Shown here: piece after piece, positions 43,164 through 50,536 of the stretch | How positions within the stretch are numbered: the stretch's first letter is position 1 | Layout of the letters: every line of letters begins with the position of its first letter | Source: Spirochaetota bacterium | GTDB taxonomy: Bacteria; Spirochaetota; Spirochaetia; Treponematales; Treponemataceae | Length of the DNA: 64,000 nt | Assembly: GCA_016285185.1 (NCBI GenBank) | Contig: JAEEQG010000173.1 | Coordinates: forward strand, 1 to 64,000 | Direction of reading: 5' to 3' | Position numbers and translations under genes: made by a program | The notes under the pieces: generated by a model | Database searches by the model: none | The model's input: only the letters and a program-made list of their open reading frames with translations | What the model was told of the DNA's origin: nothing

Positions 43164-43198
43164 CTCGGCGAGAATTTAAAAAAACACGCCGAGTTTTT
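43164..43198 (+). terminator. Terminator-like hairpin after the HTH gene
   Basis: CTCGGCG pairs with CGCCGAG across a 16-nt loop and is followed by TTTTT. It lies 27 nt past the HTH stop codon. Confidence 0.6.
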
Positions 43199-43199
43199 A

Positions 43200-43222
43200 A
43201 AAAATTCTCGACGAGAATTTTT
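43200..43222. repeat. Near-perfect palindrome downstream of the HTH gene
   Basis: AAAATTCTCG-A-CGAGAATTTT with an extra A/T pair outside gives 11-bp arms. A related TCTCGGCGAGAATTT half occurs 37 bp upstream inside the first hairpin. It could be a bidirectional terminator or a protein-binding site. Confidence 0.6.
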
Positions 43223-43333
43223 GGAATTTTCAGGAAAAAATTTATAGAAAATATGACAGACATGGATTTTTTGTGTCGGCTTTTTTGATAGTTTCTCTGA
43301 TATGCACCTAAAAAATGTAAAAAAAATTCAAGA

Positions 43334-43367
43334 GTGTCATTATTTGGCACACCGCCTGGTTTATAAT
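43334..43367 (+). promoter_or_regulatory. Palindromic promoter element, copy 3 (nucleotidase operon)
   Basis: GTGTCA-TTATT-TGGCAC (43334-43350), then 11 bp and TATAAT (43362-43367). It keeps the GTGNCA/TGNCAC arms, the TTATT centre and exact spacing of copies 1 and 2, while the flanks have diverged, which points to functional constraint. The nucleotidase ATG is 42 nt further on. Confidence 0.75.
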
Positions 43368-43409
43368 CAATCATCGTTTATGTAGAATGTTATTGCGGAG
43401 GCTTAGACT

Positions 43410-43892
43410 ATGAAACTTTATGTTGATATGGATGGAACGCTTGTTGATTTTGTGGCGCAAGTTTCAGCACACGGTTTTTGGCGCAAAGATAAGGTGAACA
43501 AGGTTGACTGGGCAAAGGTCAAAGCTATGGGCACTTCGTTCTGGACGGAAATGAACTGGATAAACGGCGCAGAAGCGGCATTTGCAAAGCTTTATGACAT
43601 GGAAAAACGCGGCGAACTTGAGCTTTTCATTCTTAGCTCAATCGACTTCGATTCAGGCATTGATGGGAAAAAGCAGTGGCTTCAGCGCAACACCGATTTT
43701 CCGCTGGAGAAAGCGATTTTTGTGACCGAGCCGGAAGACAAAGCCGAATACGCCGCGCCAGATGCATGGCTTATCGACGACAGGGTGAAATCTCTTGACC
43801 CCTTTGCAGCTGCCGGCGGCAATGTGATTGAGTTCAAAGGCGATTGGAAAGCGGCGCTTGAAGCAGTGGCTGCTGCGATGAATCTTGATTAA
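43410..43892 (+). CDS. 5'(3')-deoxyribonucleotidase-like HAD hydrolase
   Basis: 160-aa HAD-superfamily protein. The nucleophile motif is YVDMDGTLVDF at the N-terminus; LFILSSIDF supplies motif II and WLIDDRVKSL motif IV. This matches the 5' nucleotidase, deoxy (NT5C) family that dephosphorylates dNMPs. GCGGAGG upstream of the ATG supports the start. It is the first gene after palindrome copy 3, followed by two unknown genes 21 and 8 nt apart, so these form an apparent operon. Removal of nucleotides is a known antiphage theme, but no such role is shown here. Confidence 0.85.
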   Translation: MKLYVDMDGTLVDFVAQVSAHGFWRKDKVNKVDWAKVKAMGTSFWTEMNWINGAEAAFAKLYDMEKRGELELFILSSIDFDSGIDGKKQWLQRNTDFPLEKAIFVTEPEDKAEYAAPDAWLIDDRVKSLDPFAAAGGNVIEFKGDWKAALEAVAAAMNLD

Positions 43893-43913
43893 ACGGCAAG
43901 GGGGGTGTTACTT

Positions 43914-44174
43914 ATGCCAGATATAATTGAACTTTGGAAAAAAGACAAATGGAACATACTTGTAACAAATTACGAAGATTTTCGCAAAATAGTCTGTGAA
44001 TACATTAAACAAGGAAATACTTGGATTAAGACAGACGAACAGTTGGAAGAGTTTATAAAAGAAGGTGGCGGTGAAGGAATAATACGTGCAAAGTATCACG
44101 CGGGAATAAAGGACTTTGCTAAAGGTCTTTATGTAAGCAATGATGCCGCCGCTTGTGCAATGAACCTTGAGTGA
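43914..44174 (+). CDS. Small protein of unknown function
   Basis: 86-aa soluble protein (MPDIIELWKKDKWNILVTNY, ending NDAAACAMNLE). AAGGGGGG upstream of the ATG at 43914 is a strong ribosome-binding site and argues against the track start three codons earlier. It lies between the nucleotidase and the duplicated-domain gene in what looks like one operon. No motif was recognised. Confidence 0.65.
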   Translation: MPDIIELWKKDKWNILVTNYEDFRKIVCEYIKQGNTWIKTDEQLEEFIKEGGGEGIIRAKYHAGIKDFAKGLYVSNDAAACAMNLE

Positions 44175-44182
44175 GCTGATAT

Positions 44183-44992
44183 ATGACATTGGAACACGCT
44201 GAATCATTTATTTCTTATCTCCGCTGGCAATATGCCAAAACATATCCAAGCTACCCGCATGAATATACGTGCTTGTCTTGGCAGCCGGAAATAAAACAGC
44301 AGATGATTGATTTTGCCCGTTTGATTCAAGAAGCTGGTTATACGGAACGCTTTGGCAAGCGCGATTATCGTGTTCTTGTAATCGGAAACATGAAATATTG
44401 GACGATGGACTTTCCGCTTGAAAACACCGATTTGATAAATCGCACTTATGCCGATGAACAATTCCGCGCCAAAGTTGCGTCTTATGTTCAATCTGGTAAA
44501 TTCAATTACACAAAGGGTATGTCTCTGGCAGATGTAACAAAACAAATCGAATCAGGAACAACAGACTTCATTGTTCCAGTAGGAAATTTACCATCAGATT
44601 TTCTGCAGCCTTCATTAGAAGAGCTTAATGAGTTTCGTTCATATATAGCAAAATTGAAATGGCAGACAGCTAAAACTTTTGAAAACTTCTCGCCACATCA
44701 ATACGTCTTAAACTTCCCATGCTGGAAAATGAAAGAGGACGGGAAATGCAAAGGCGAGGACGAGACTTGCGCGGAATGCAAAGAGCAGCGAGATGAATTT
44801 GAAAAGTGGGTACTGTTCATTCGTAAATATGGCGAGCGTTGTAAAATGCTAAAAACTGTGTATATCGTGTTTTGTATTGACGGTAGACAGTACTGGACTA
44901 TGGGTGACCCGTTGGAAACTACCTGGGTACTGAATAGGGCTCTGATAGACGAACCGAGGCGGGTACCTAAGCTGGAGTGGCTGGATAAATAA
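44183..44992 (+). CDS. Unknown protein with an internal domain duplication
   Basis: 269-aa soluble protein formed by two homologous halves. The first has SYLRWQYAKTYPSYPHEY and YWTMDFPLENTDLINR; the second has SYIAKLKWQTAKTF, SPHQY and YWTMGDPLETTWVLNR. The second copy carries an inserted cysteine cluster (CKGEDETCAEC) that may bind zinc. I do not recognise the family. It ends the operon headed by the nucleotidase and palindrome copy 3. Confidence 0.72.
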   Translation: MTLEHAESFISYLRWQYAKTYPSYPHEYTCLSWQPEIKQQMIDFARLIQEAGYTERFGKRDYRVLVIGNMKYWTMDFPLENTDLINRTYADEQFRAKVASYVQSGKFNYTKGMSLADVTKQIESGTTDFIVPVGNLPSDFLQPSLEELNEFRSYIAKLKWQTAKTFENFSPHQYVLNFPCWKMKEDGKCKGEDETCAECKEQRDEFEKWVLFIRKYGERCKMLKTVYIVFCIDGRQYWTMGDPLETTWVLNRALIDEPRRVPKLEWLDK

Positions 44993-45063
44993 ATTCTTTT
45001 TTTTGTTTTGAAAATAACAAGTTATGCGATAAAATATTATTAAACGATATTTATGAGGATTTT

Positions 45064-46818
45064 ATGAACACCAAAATTGATTGTGATAAAGCGCTTATTA
45101 AAGATATTTTAAGTGGTTGGTATAGTATTCCAAATTATCAACGACCATATGTTTGGGAAACAGAACAAGTTGAAGAACTGTTAGATTGCGTGAAGAATGC
45201 GTCTGAGAAGAACGAAGAGCAATACTTTCTTGGTTCGATTGTCTATATAAAAAGGAACAAAGAAGATAATGGTGTTCCATATACTGAATTTGAACTTCTT
45301 GACGGACAACAAAGAATTACAACAATCTTTTTGATTATTGCTGCAATAAGAGATTTTGTAATTGAAAATAAAGAGAAATTTGATTTAGTAGATTTTGATA
45401 CTATAAAAACAACTTGTGAGGAAATAATTTATCAAAAACCTAATAAATATAAAAATATACCAGAGCGTTTGCGTATTGTCTTTGATATCCGTAAGGAAGT
45501 TAAAGATTTTGTTGATGTGAACATAAAAACAACAGGTTGTACTTCAAAAGAAGACATATTTGTTGTCAAATCTAAAGATCGAAATATAAATACTTCAATT
45601 AAGCATATGTCCAATACCGTTTTAATCGTAAGAAAATTTTTAAAAGAAAACTTTTCGATAATTGGCAGCTTCTTACAGTATTTATTAAATAATGTTCTGA
45701 TTGTATATATTGCTACCGAAAACTTACAAGATGCTTTTCAGCTTTTTACCGTAATGAACAATACAGGTTTAAAACTTACAAATAGCGATATTTTGAAGGC
45801 TGATAATTTAAAAGCTGTTACTGCAGAATCAAAGCAAAAAGAATATGCCTCTGAGTGGGAAGAAATGGAGTCTTATTTTGGTGATGGATTCGATAACTTC
45901 CTTTCTCAAATACGAACAATACTTGTAAAACGAAAAGCAGAGTGTTCTCTCATAAAAGAATTTGATGACAACGTATATTCTGAAAAGCGATGGAATAGAA
46001 ATTTAAAACAATGGGAATCTTGCAAAGCTTTGCTTAAAAGAGGTGATGATACTTTTAATTTCTTAAAGGAATATTTTACTGTTTATCAAAACTTATTTGA
46101 TAATAATCATTTTTTGGAAACGAATTCTTATGAGATTTCTAATTATCTTTCATTCATGTCGAATGGTTTTGAAACAGATTATTGGAAAGCTCCTGTACTT
46201 ATGTATTTCAAAAAATTTAAATATACCAATTTCTTAAATTTTTTGAGAAAAGTAGATAGTAAATTATCATGTGATTGGATTATAGGACTTGTTCCTTCAA
46301 TGCGTATAGATAATATGAATAAAATTTTGCTTTGTATTGAAAAAACAGATGATACGGAAGCGATTTTGAAATCTGATGTTTTTGCCATAAACAAAAATGA
46401 TTTCCATAACATTATTTCAGAAAATATTTATGGTCGAAAATATGCTCGTTATTTGCTTTTAAAAATTGATTTACTTATGACAGATATAGATAAACAATCT
46501 GTTTCATCATCTATAATTTCCATAGAACATATTCTTCCTCAAAATCCTGATGATTCTAGCCAATGGAAAAAAGATTTTTCAGATGAAGAGCGCGACGAAT
46601 GGACCGATAAAATTGGAAATCTTGCCTTAATTTCAAGAAGAAAAAATTCTTCACAGGGACGATTGGATTATACTGAAAAATGCAAGAAGTATTTTGAAAA
46701 AAACATAAGTACATTTCCAAGTATGTTGAAAGTTTTTCAGGAAAACAAGGAATGGAAATTGGATAATTTGAAAAAGAGACAAGAACAAATTATTGAATTG
46801 TTGATGAAGGATATATAA
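45064..46818 (+). CDS. GmrSD-like DUF262/DUF1524 protein
   Basis: 584-aa protein. The N-terminal DUF262 domain has IPNYQRPYVWETEQVEELLD and [14 protein letters not shown]. The C-terminal DUF1524 domain has the HNH-like SIEHILPQNPDDSSQW, followed by IGNLALISRRKNSS and GRLDYTEKCKKYF. This is the single-chain GmrSD layout: type IV nucleases that use NTP and attack modified, often glucosylated, phage DNA. Codon use is strikingly AT-rich compared with flanking core genes, suggesting transfer. It stands alone and abuts the remnant of another restriction gene. Confidence 0.88.
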   Translation: MNTKIDCDKALIKDILSGWYSIPNYQRPYVWETEQVEELLDCVKNASEKNEEQYFLGSIVYIKRNKEDNGVPYTEFELLDGQQRITTIFLIIAAIRDFVIENKEKFDLVDFDTIKTTCEEIIYQKPNKYKNIPERLRIVFDIRKEVKDFVDVNIKTTGCTSKEDIFVVKSKDRNINTSIKHMSNTVLIVRKFLKENFSIIGSFLQYLLNNVLIVYIATENLQDAFQLFTVMNNTGLKLTNSDILKADNLKAVTAESKQKEYASEWEEMESYFGDGFDNFLSQIRTILVKRKAECSLIKEFDDNVYSEKRWNRNLKQWESCKALLKRGDDTFNFLKEYFTVYQNLFDNNHFLETNSYEISNYLSFMSNGFETDYWKAPVLMYFKKFKYTNFLNFLRKVDSKLSCDWIIGLVPSMRIDNMNKILLCIEKTDDTEAILKSDVFAINKNDFHNIISENIYGRKYARYLLLKIDLLMTDIDKQSVSSSIISIEHILPQNPDDSSQWKKDFSDEERDEWTDKIGNLALISRRKNSSQGRLDYTEKCKKYFEKNISTFPSMLKVFQENKEWKLDNLKKRQEQIIELLMKDI

Positions 46819-46826
46819 CCAACCAA

Positions 46827-47303
46827 ACTGACAGCTTAAGATTTTATCTTATCCACAGCTTTATTTACTATTATTCGCACATCTTCTACTACTACTTCAT
46901 AGAGAAGCTTACGCAGGAAGAAAAGCGCGTACTTTCCGAAGAAGAAAAAGAATATAAGAGTAAGCGAAAGCAAATTCAGGAAAAGCTTATCAAATTTGCA
47001 ACTCGAATACCTGTGTTTATGTATCTTACAGATTACCGGGAGCATTGTTTACGCGATGTGATAACTCAACTTGAACCAGGACTTTTTAAGAAAGTAACTG
47101 GGTTAAGCCTTAAAGACTTTGAACTTTTAGTAAGCCTCAATGTATTTAACGGCTCTGTTATGAATGATGCAATTTTCAAATTCCGTAGCTATGAAGATTC
47201 AAGTTTAAGTTATACAGGAATTGACAAACACGCAGAAGTAGACAAATATGTCGGTGGCTTTGATACAGTTATAACTGTAAGCGAATTTGAAGAAATGCGA
47301 TAA
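46827..47303 (+). pseudogene. 3' remnant of a restriction-type helicase
   Basis: An open frame without its own proper start reads FIEKLTQEEKRVL, KLIKFATRIPVFMYLTDYRE, TQLEPGLFKKVTGLSLKDFE and YEDSSLSYTGIDKH. I recognise this as resembling the C-terminus of large DEAD/DEAH restriction helicases, from memory rather than search. Only about 150 residues remain, directly after the GmrSD-like gene. The most likely explanation is that insertion of that gene, or a deletion, removed the rest. The track start at 47013 is an internal GTG. Confidence 0.65.
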
Positions 47304-47341
47304 AATAATACTTTGTTGGGAGAGTGGCTCATCTATACGCT

Positions 47342-47404
47342 GTTACAAACTATCTCCTCATAGTGTTACAAGGTATCTCCTTTACATGGAGACAGAGTGT
47401 CTCC
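47342..47404. repeat. Short direct and inverted repeats, possible mobile-element end
   Basis: GTTACAAACTATCTCCT (47342) and GTTACAAGGTATCTCCT (47365) are 17-bp direct repeats differing at two positions, spaced 23 bp. They are followed by GGAGACA-GAG-TGTCTCC, a perfect inverted repeat. Clusters of such repeats resemble the ends of IS21-type elements, but no transposase is present. Confidence 0.45.
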
Positions 47405-47436
47405 GAAAAACATGTATCACTTTTTGTGAAAACTAC

Positions 47437-47465
47437 TTGACAGTCATAAATAAAAATGGTATTGT
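47437..47465 (+). promoter_or_regulatory. Promoter of the XRE-ImmA/IrrE pair
   Basis: Consensus TTGACA, 17 bp, TATTGT, leaving a leader of about 26 nt with AGGAGAAAAGG before the ATG at 47498. Confidence 0.8.
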
Positions 47466-47497
47466 ATGAACAAGTTTTTTGAGACAGGAGAAAAGGT

Positions 47498-47860
47498 ATG
47501 AATGCTTTAACGGAGTATGGAAAGATTTTAAGGCATTATCGGATTGATAATCAAATCTTGCTTGCTAAAATGGCAGAAGATTTGAAGCTTTCACCAGCTT
47601 ATCTTTCGTCGATTGAAACAGGAATAAGAAGTATTCCTGTAGATTTGACGGAAAAACTTTGCCAAAAATACGGTTTTGGTGAAGAAATGAAAACGACTCT
47701 TCTGAAGGCAGAAGCTGAAACAAACAAGGCTCTTACAATCGATTTAACAGGAGCGAGCCCGGAAGCTATTGATGCTACAGTTATGTTTGCGCGAGTCATA
47801 AAGAATTATTCTGTAAAGGAACTAAGAGAGCTGTGTGAAAAAATATACAACAACAACTAA
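47498..47860 (+). CDS. XRE-family transcriptional regulator
   Basis: 120-aa helix-turn-helix protein. The HTH reads RIDNQILLAKMAEDLKLSPA, then YLSSIETGIRSIPVDLTEKL. The C-terminal segment (ALTIDLTGASPEAIDATVMF) is common in regulators paired with ImmA/IrrE peptidases. The metallopeptidase gene begins 11 nt after its stop. The pair probably works like ImmR-ImmA, where the peptidase cleaves the repressor, or as a toxin-antitoxin variant. Confidence 0.87.
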   Translation: MNALTEYGKILRHYRIDNQILLAKMAEDLKLSPAYLSSIETGIRSIPVDLTEKLCQKYGFGEEMKTTLLKAEAETNKALTIDLTGASPEAIDATVMFARVIKNYSVKELRELCEKIYNNN

Positions 47861-47871
47861 CAGGAGCTTAT

Positions 47872-48531
47872 ATGACTTTCGATGAAAATTACAATCTGAA
47901 TGTTGTAAACCCAAAAACACGTAAGTTTATTGAAAATGCCGCAATGCTAGTTCGGAAATATCTCAAAATTGCAGAAGATGTTCTCTATATTGATGTGCTT
48001 TCTATTTTGGAGTTTCACTTGCACTCCCTTTTTAATGACGATGTAGCATTTGTAATTCCTGATGAGTGGCATATGGGAGAAGAAGCGTATTACGACACTC
48101 AGAAAAACGTGATTTTCGTTCGTTCCGATGTATATGACAAAGCCGTTAAAGGTGATGGAAGAGCGAGATTTACAATAATGCATGAAATAGCTCACTACAT
48201 TCTTTTCAAGCTCTTTGGATTTCCTTATAAAATGGCACTTGCAAGCATTGTGTATAAAAGTGATGCAACTCTAAAGTCAATGGATCCTGAATGGCAGGCT
48301 GATACGTTTTCTGGTGCATTTTTATGTAGCAAAGAATATGTAAAAAGTCTTGATATTGATGAAATCGAAACACAGTGTGGTGTAAGCAGAAGATCTGCAG
48401 AAGTTGTATATTGCCGTTCCCGAGACATACCATATACCGAAACCGAAATGGAAATGGAGGCGTTCTCTGATTGGTCATACAGTTTTGCAATGCAAAATAA
48501 TAATCTTAATATGGAGGTAAATAACGCATGA
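47872..48531 (+). CDS. ImmA/IrrE-family metallopeptidase
   Basis: 219-aa predicted zinc peptidase. FTIMHEIAHYILFKLFG contains the H-E-x-x-H zinc motif, and WQADTFSGAFLCSKEYV supplies the third ligand region. The tail has CGVSRRSAEVVYCRSRDI. ImmA/IrrE enzymes cleave partner XRE repressors in mobile elements or act in radiation response (IrrE/PprI). The gene follows its XRE partner. AACAGGAGCTTAT precedes the ATG. Confidence 0.9.
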   Translation: MTFDENYNLNVVNPKTRKFIENAAMLVRKYLKIAEDVLYIDVLSILEFHLHSLFNDDVAFVIPDEWHMGEEAYYDTQKNVIFVRSDVYDKAVKGDGRARFTIMHEIAHYILFKLFGFPYKMALASIVYKSDATLKSMDPEWQADTFSGAFLCSKEYVKSLDIDEIETQCGVSRRSAEVVYCRSRDIPYTETEMEMEAFSDWSYSFAMQNNNLNMEVNNA

Positions 48532-48590
48532 AACCAAGCTATAAATGTCTTTCTGCTTTAGCCGGTGCGGAAAGACAAAAAAAGCTGTAA
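48528..48590 (+). CDS. Possible 20-aa peptide gene
   Basis: An ATG overlapping the ImmA/IrrE stop (ATGA), with ATGGAGGTAAATAACGC upstream, opens a 20-codon frame (MKPSYKCLSALAGAERQKKL). The Shine-Dalgarno is good, but the peptide matches nothing I know and is not hydrophobic as type I toxins are. Its 3' end overlaps the terminator of a candidate antisense RNA. It may be a remnant of a longer gene. Confidence 0.35.
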   Translation: MKPSYKCLSALAGAERQKKL

Positions 48591-48647
48591 GTTTACTCCA
48601 ATAAACCTACAGCCTGTATAAATGCGTGAGCACTTATAAACTCGTTG
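48577..48647 (-). ncRNA. Candidate small RNA on the minus strand
   Basis: Minus strand: TTGACC (48677-48682), 17 bp, TACTAT (48654-48659) form a good promoter, predicting a start near 48647. About 60 nt later comes a 12-bp stem (GCTGTAGGTTTA / TAAACTTACAGC, one G-T pair) with a TTGGAG loop and seven T, a textbook terminator. The product would be about 71 nt, overlapping the end of the 20-aa ORF on the other strand. A 24-codon frame (48593-48667) also reads through it but starts inside the promoter. Confidence 0.6.
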
Positions 48648-48741
48648 ACCTTTATAGTATCACGCATGACCGCCGGGGTCAATATCTAAAAAACGGGGTT
48701 TTATACCCTGTTAAGAATCTTTATTTATAGGTGATACTATT

Positions 48742-49506
48742 ATGGATGATAAATCTAATAAGTTATCAGATACAGTGAATGTTACCATGCATACACTCAC
48801 TGTTTCGGACAAGACGGTTTCTTATGCTAAGGTAAAAAGAAACACGGCTTTTATCGGAAACATTGTTTCAACAATCCTTGAACACAACAAAGTCATGGAT
48901 AGAGAAACATTGCTTTATGCAGCAGGTCTTTTCAGAAATGCCATTCTTAGTCTTCTTAAAGATGGTAAAGCTGTAGATCTTCTTGAAATGGGCGTTCTTT
49001 ACATCAAGCCCGATGGCAGCATTGATTCAGAGACTCCTGGTATTGAAGATGTCCCTAAAATGACTCTTTCTTTTACTCCGAGCGACATTGCTCTGGAATC
49101 TGTAAAAGATGTAACTGCTGGTGCTGATATTTCAACAACAACAGAACCGATTATTGCAAGTCTCTTTAATATCCACACAAAAAAGAGTGGTACAGAACTT
49201 TCAATTGGGTATTCAGCCCGTATTACTGGTAAACGCTTGAAGATTGCCGGCGATGAAGCTGAAACTGGTTTGTATTTTGCGTCCTGCACAGAAGATGGTA
49301 CATATAATATGGACTCTTCTACATGGACTCCTCTTGGAATGGAAAATATCATTGATAATACAAATACAACGATACTTTTCAATTTGCCAGCAAGTATCAC
49401 GGCCGGTAAATACCGCGTGATTATCAAGACTGCATACGGTTCAGGTACACGCATAAACAAAACTGTGAGAACAGGTGTTTATAGTAAAACTGTTTCCATT
49501 GCATAA
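48742..49506 (+). CDS. HU-like DNA-binding and DUF4469 protein
   Basis: 254-aa protein. The first 125 residues resemble the HU-related DNA-binding domain found with DUF4469 (YAKVKRNTAFIGNIVSTILE, LLEMGVLYIKPDG). The C-terminal part is an immunoglobulin-like DUF4469 domain (SGTELSIGYSARITGKRLKI, ITAGKYRVIIKTAYGSGTRI). The family is common in Bacteroidetes and treponemes but uncharacterised. AGGTGAT precedes the ATG, and a terminator follows. Confidence 0.82.
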   Translation: MDDKSNKLSDTVNVTMHTLTVSDKTVSYAKVKRNTAFIGNIVSTILEHNKVMDRETLLYAAGLFRNAILSLLKDGKAVDLLEMGVLYIKPDGSIDSETPGIEDVPKMTLSFTPSDIALESVKDVTAGADISTTTEPIIASLFNIHTKKSGTELSIGYSARITGKRLKIAGDEAETGLYFASCTEDGTYNMDSSTWTPLGMENIIDNTNTTILFNLPASITAGKYRVIIKTAYGSGTRINKTVRTGVYSKTVSIA

Positions 49507-49512
49507 TTTTTT

Positions 49513-49548
49513 CAGGGACTGGCTGTATGCCAGCCCCTGTTTTTGTTT
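49513..49548 (+). terminator. Rho-independent terminator after the DUF4469 gene
   Basis: CAGGGACTGGC and GCCAGCCCCTG form an 11-bp stem with one mismatch around TGTAT, followed by TTTTTGTTT. It starts six bases after the stop codon. Confidence 0.85.
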
Positions 49549-49576
49549 GTAGAGGTGTGATAAAATACAAATTAAG

Positions 49577-49978
49577 ATGAATTTTAACCCAAGTGAAAAA
49601 GAAATCAATTTTGTAAATGATGCATTGCGAAAGTTTAATGATGAAAAGGTTGGACCAGATAATCATGTTCTTTTGAACATTGTAGAATATGATGAAAACA
49701 AAAATGTCATAGCCGGAATCCTCGGTGGAACATACTGGGGCTGGATGCACATAGACATTCTTTGGGTTGATGAAAAATACCGAAAACAGGGACTTGGTTC
49801 AAAATTGCTTGAAGCTGCAGAATCAGAAGCCAAAAAGCGAAATTGTCATTCTGTTCATGTAGATACAATGTCCTGGCAGGCTCCTGAGTTCTACAAGAAG
49901 CACGGCTACAAAGTTATAGGTGAGCTGAATGATATTCCCGCAGGGAATAAAAAGTATCATCTGATTAAAGCACTGTAG
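49577..49978 (+). CDS. GNAT-family N-acetyltransferase
   Basis: 133-aa acetyltransferase. The acetyl-CoA binding motif is DEKYRKQGLGSKLLEAAE, preceded by MHIDILWV and followed by VHVDTMSWQAPEFYKKHGY, a normal GNAT order. The substrate is unknown. No Shine-Dalgarno precedes the ATG; a TAAAAT box lies 10 nt upstream, so the leader may be only a few bases, but no good -35 was found. Confidence 0.88.
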   Translation: MNFNPSEKEINFVNDALRKFNDEKVGPDNHVLLNIVEYDENKNVIAGILGGTYWGWMHIDILWVDEKYRKQGLGSKLLEAAESEAKKRNCHSVHVDTMSWQAPEFYKKHGYKVIGELNDIPAGNKKYHLIKAL

Positions 49979-50008
49979 TATTCAGTCGTGTGCTAATCTT
50001 TTCAACTT

Positions 50009-50536
50009 TTATTGTTCGCCTTCGATTTCCAGGAAAAGAGCTTCGTAAAGCGTAGCAATGTCGCTGTTTGCTTTTGCGATGGATTTTTGCATTCTTGATG
50101 CAATACACTTAAACACGCGATAACCCAAAAGCGGCTCTTTTTCGCTCAATTCTTCAAAATCCTTGCCATTTATCACAAGTGTTCTACAGTCCGTGGTTGC
50201 CGTAATTGAAGCTGAACGGGAATCTTTTCCAATCAGAGCAGCCTCGCCAAAAAATACATTCATCGAATCATTCAGTGTAACAATTGCAATATCATCTCCG
50301 TGCGGGGTTTTTCGATGAATGAAAACTGAACCTGATAACAAAATATAAAGCTCATCGCCAAAATCACCCTCACGAATAATCAGCTCGCCCTTTTTGAATT
50401 TTTTTACTGTGCAACAATCATAAAGCGATTTTAGAATATTTCTGTCCCGCTCATTTTCCGCCGAAAACGATTTGAACATTTCCAATTTTACTAGCCGGTT
50501 TAAAACATTTTCAAAGCTGTTTTTTTCGTCAGACAT
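50009..50536 (-). CDS. Cyclic nucleotide-binding domain protein
   Basis: 175-aa cytoplasmic protein. The CNB fold is clear: FKKGELIIREGDFGDELYIL, then FFGEAALIGKDSRSASITAT, where G-E and R-S-A form the phosphate-binding cassette, and TLVINGKDFEELSEKEPLL. There is no DNA-binding domain. It overlaps the end of the potassium-channel gene by eight bases, so it probably regulates or accompanies that channel in trans. Confidence 0.87.
   Translation of the reverse strand: MSDEKNSFENVLNRLVKLEMFKSFSAENERDRNILKSLYDCCTVKKFKKGELIIREGDFGDELYILLSGSVFIHRKTPHGDDIAIVTLNDSMNVFFGEAALIGKDSRSASITATTDCRTLVINGKDFEELSEKEPLLGYRVFKCIASRMQKSIAKANSDIATLYEALFLEIEGEQ

Noticed and set aside
47287-47469. 60-aa ORF between the helicase remnant and the XRE gene
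   Set aside because: It runs across the direct repeats and the consensus XRE promoter, lacks a ribosome-binding site and has no recognisable features.
48593-48667. 24-codon minus-strand ORF (MRDTIKVNEF...) as a peptide gene
   Set aside because: Its ATG lies upstream of the predicted -10 box of the small RNA promoter, so the transcript would not contain it, and no Shine-Dalgarno is present.
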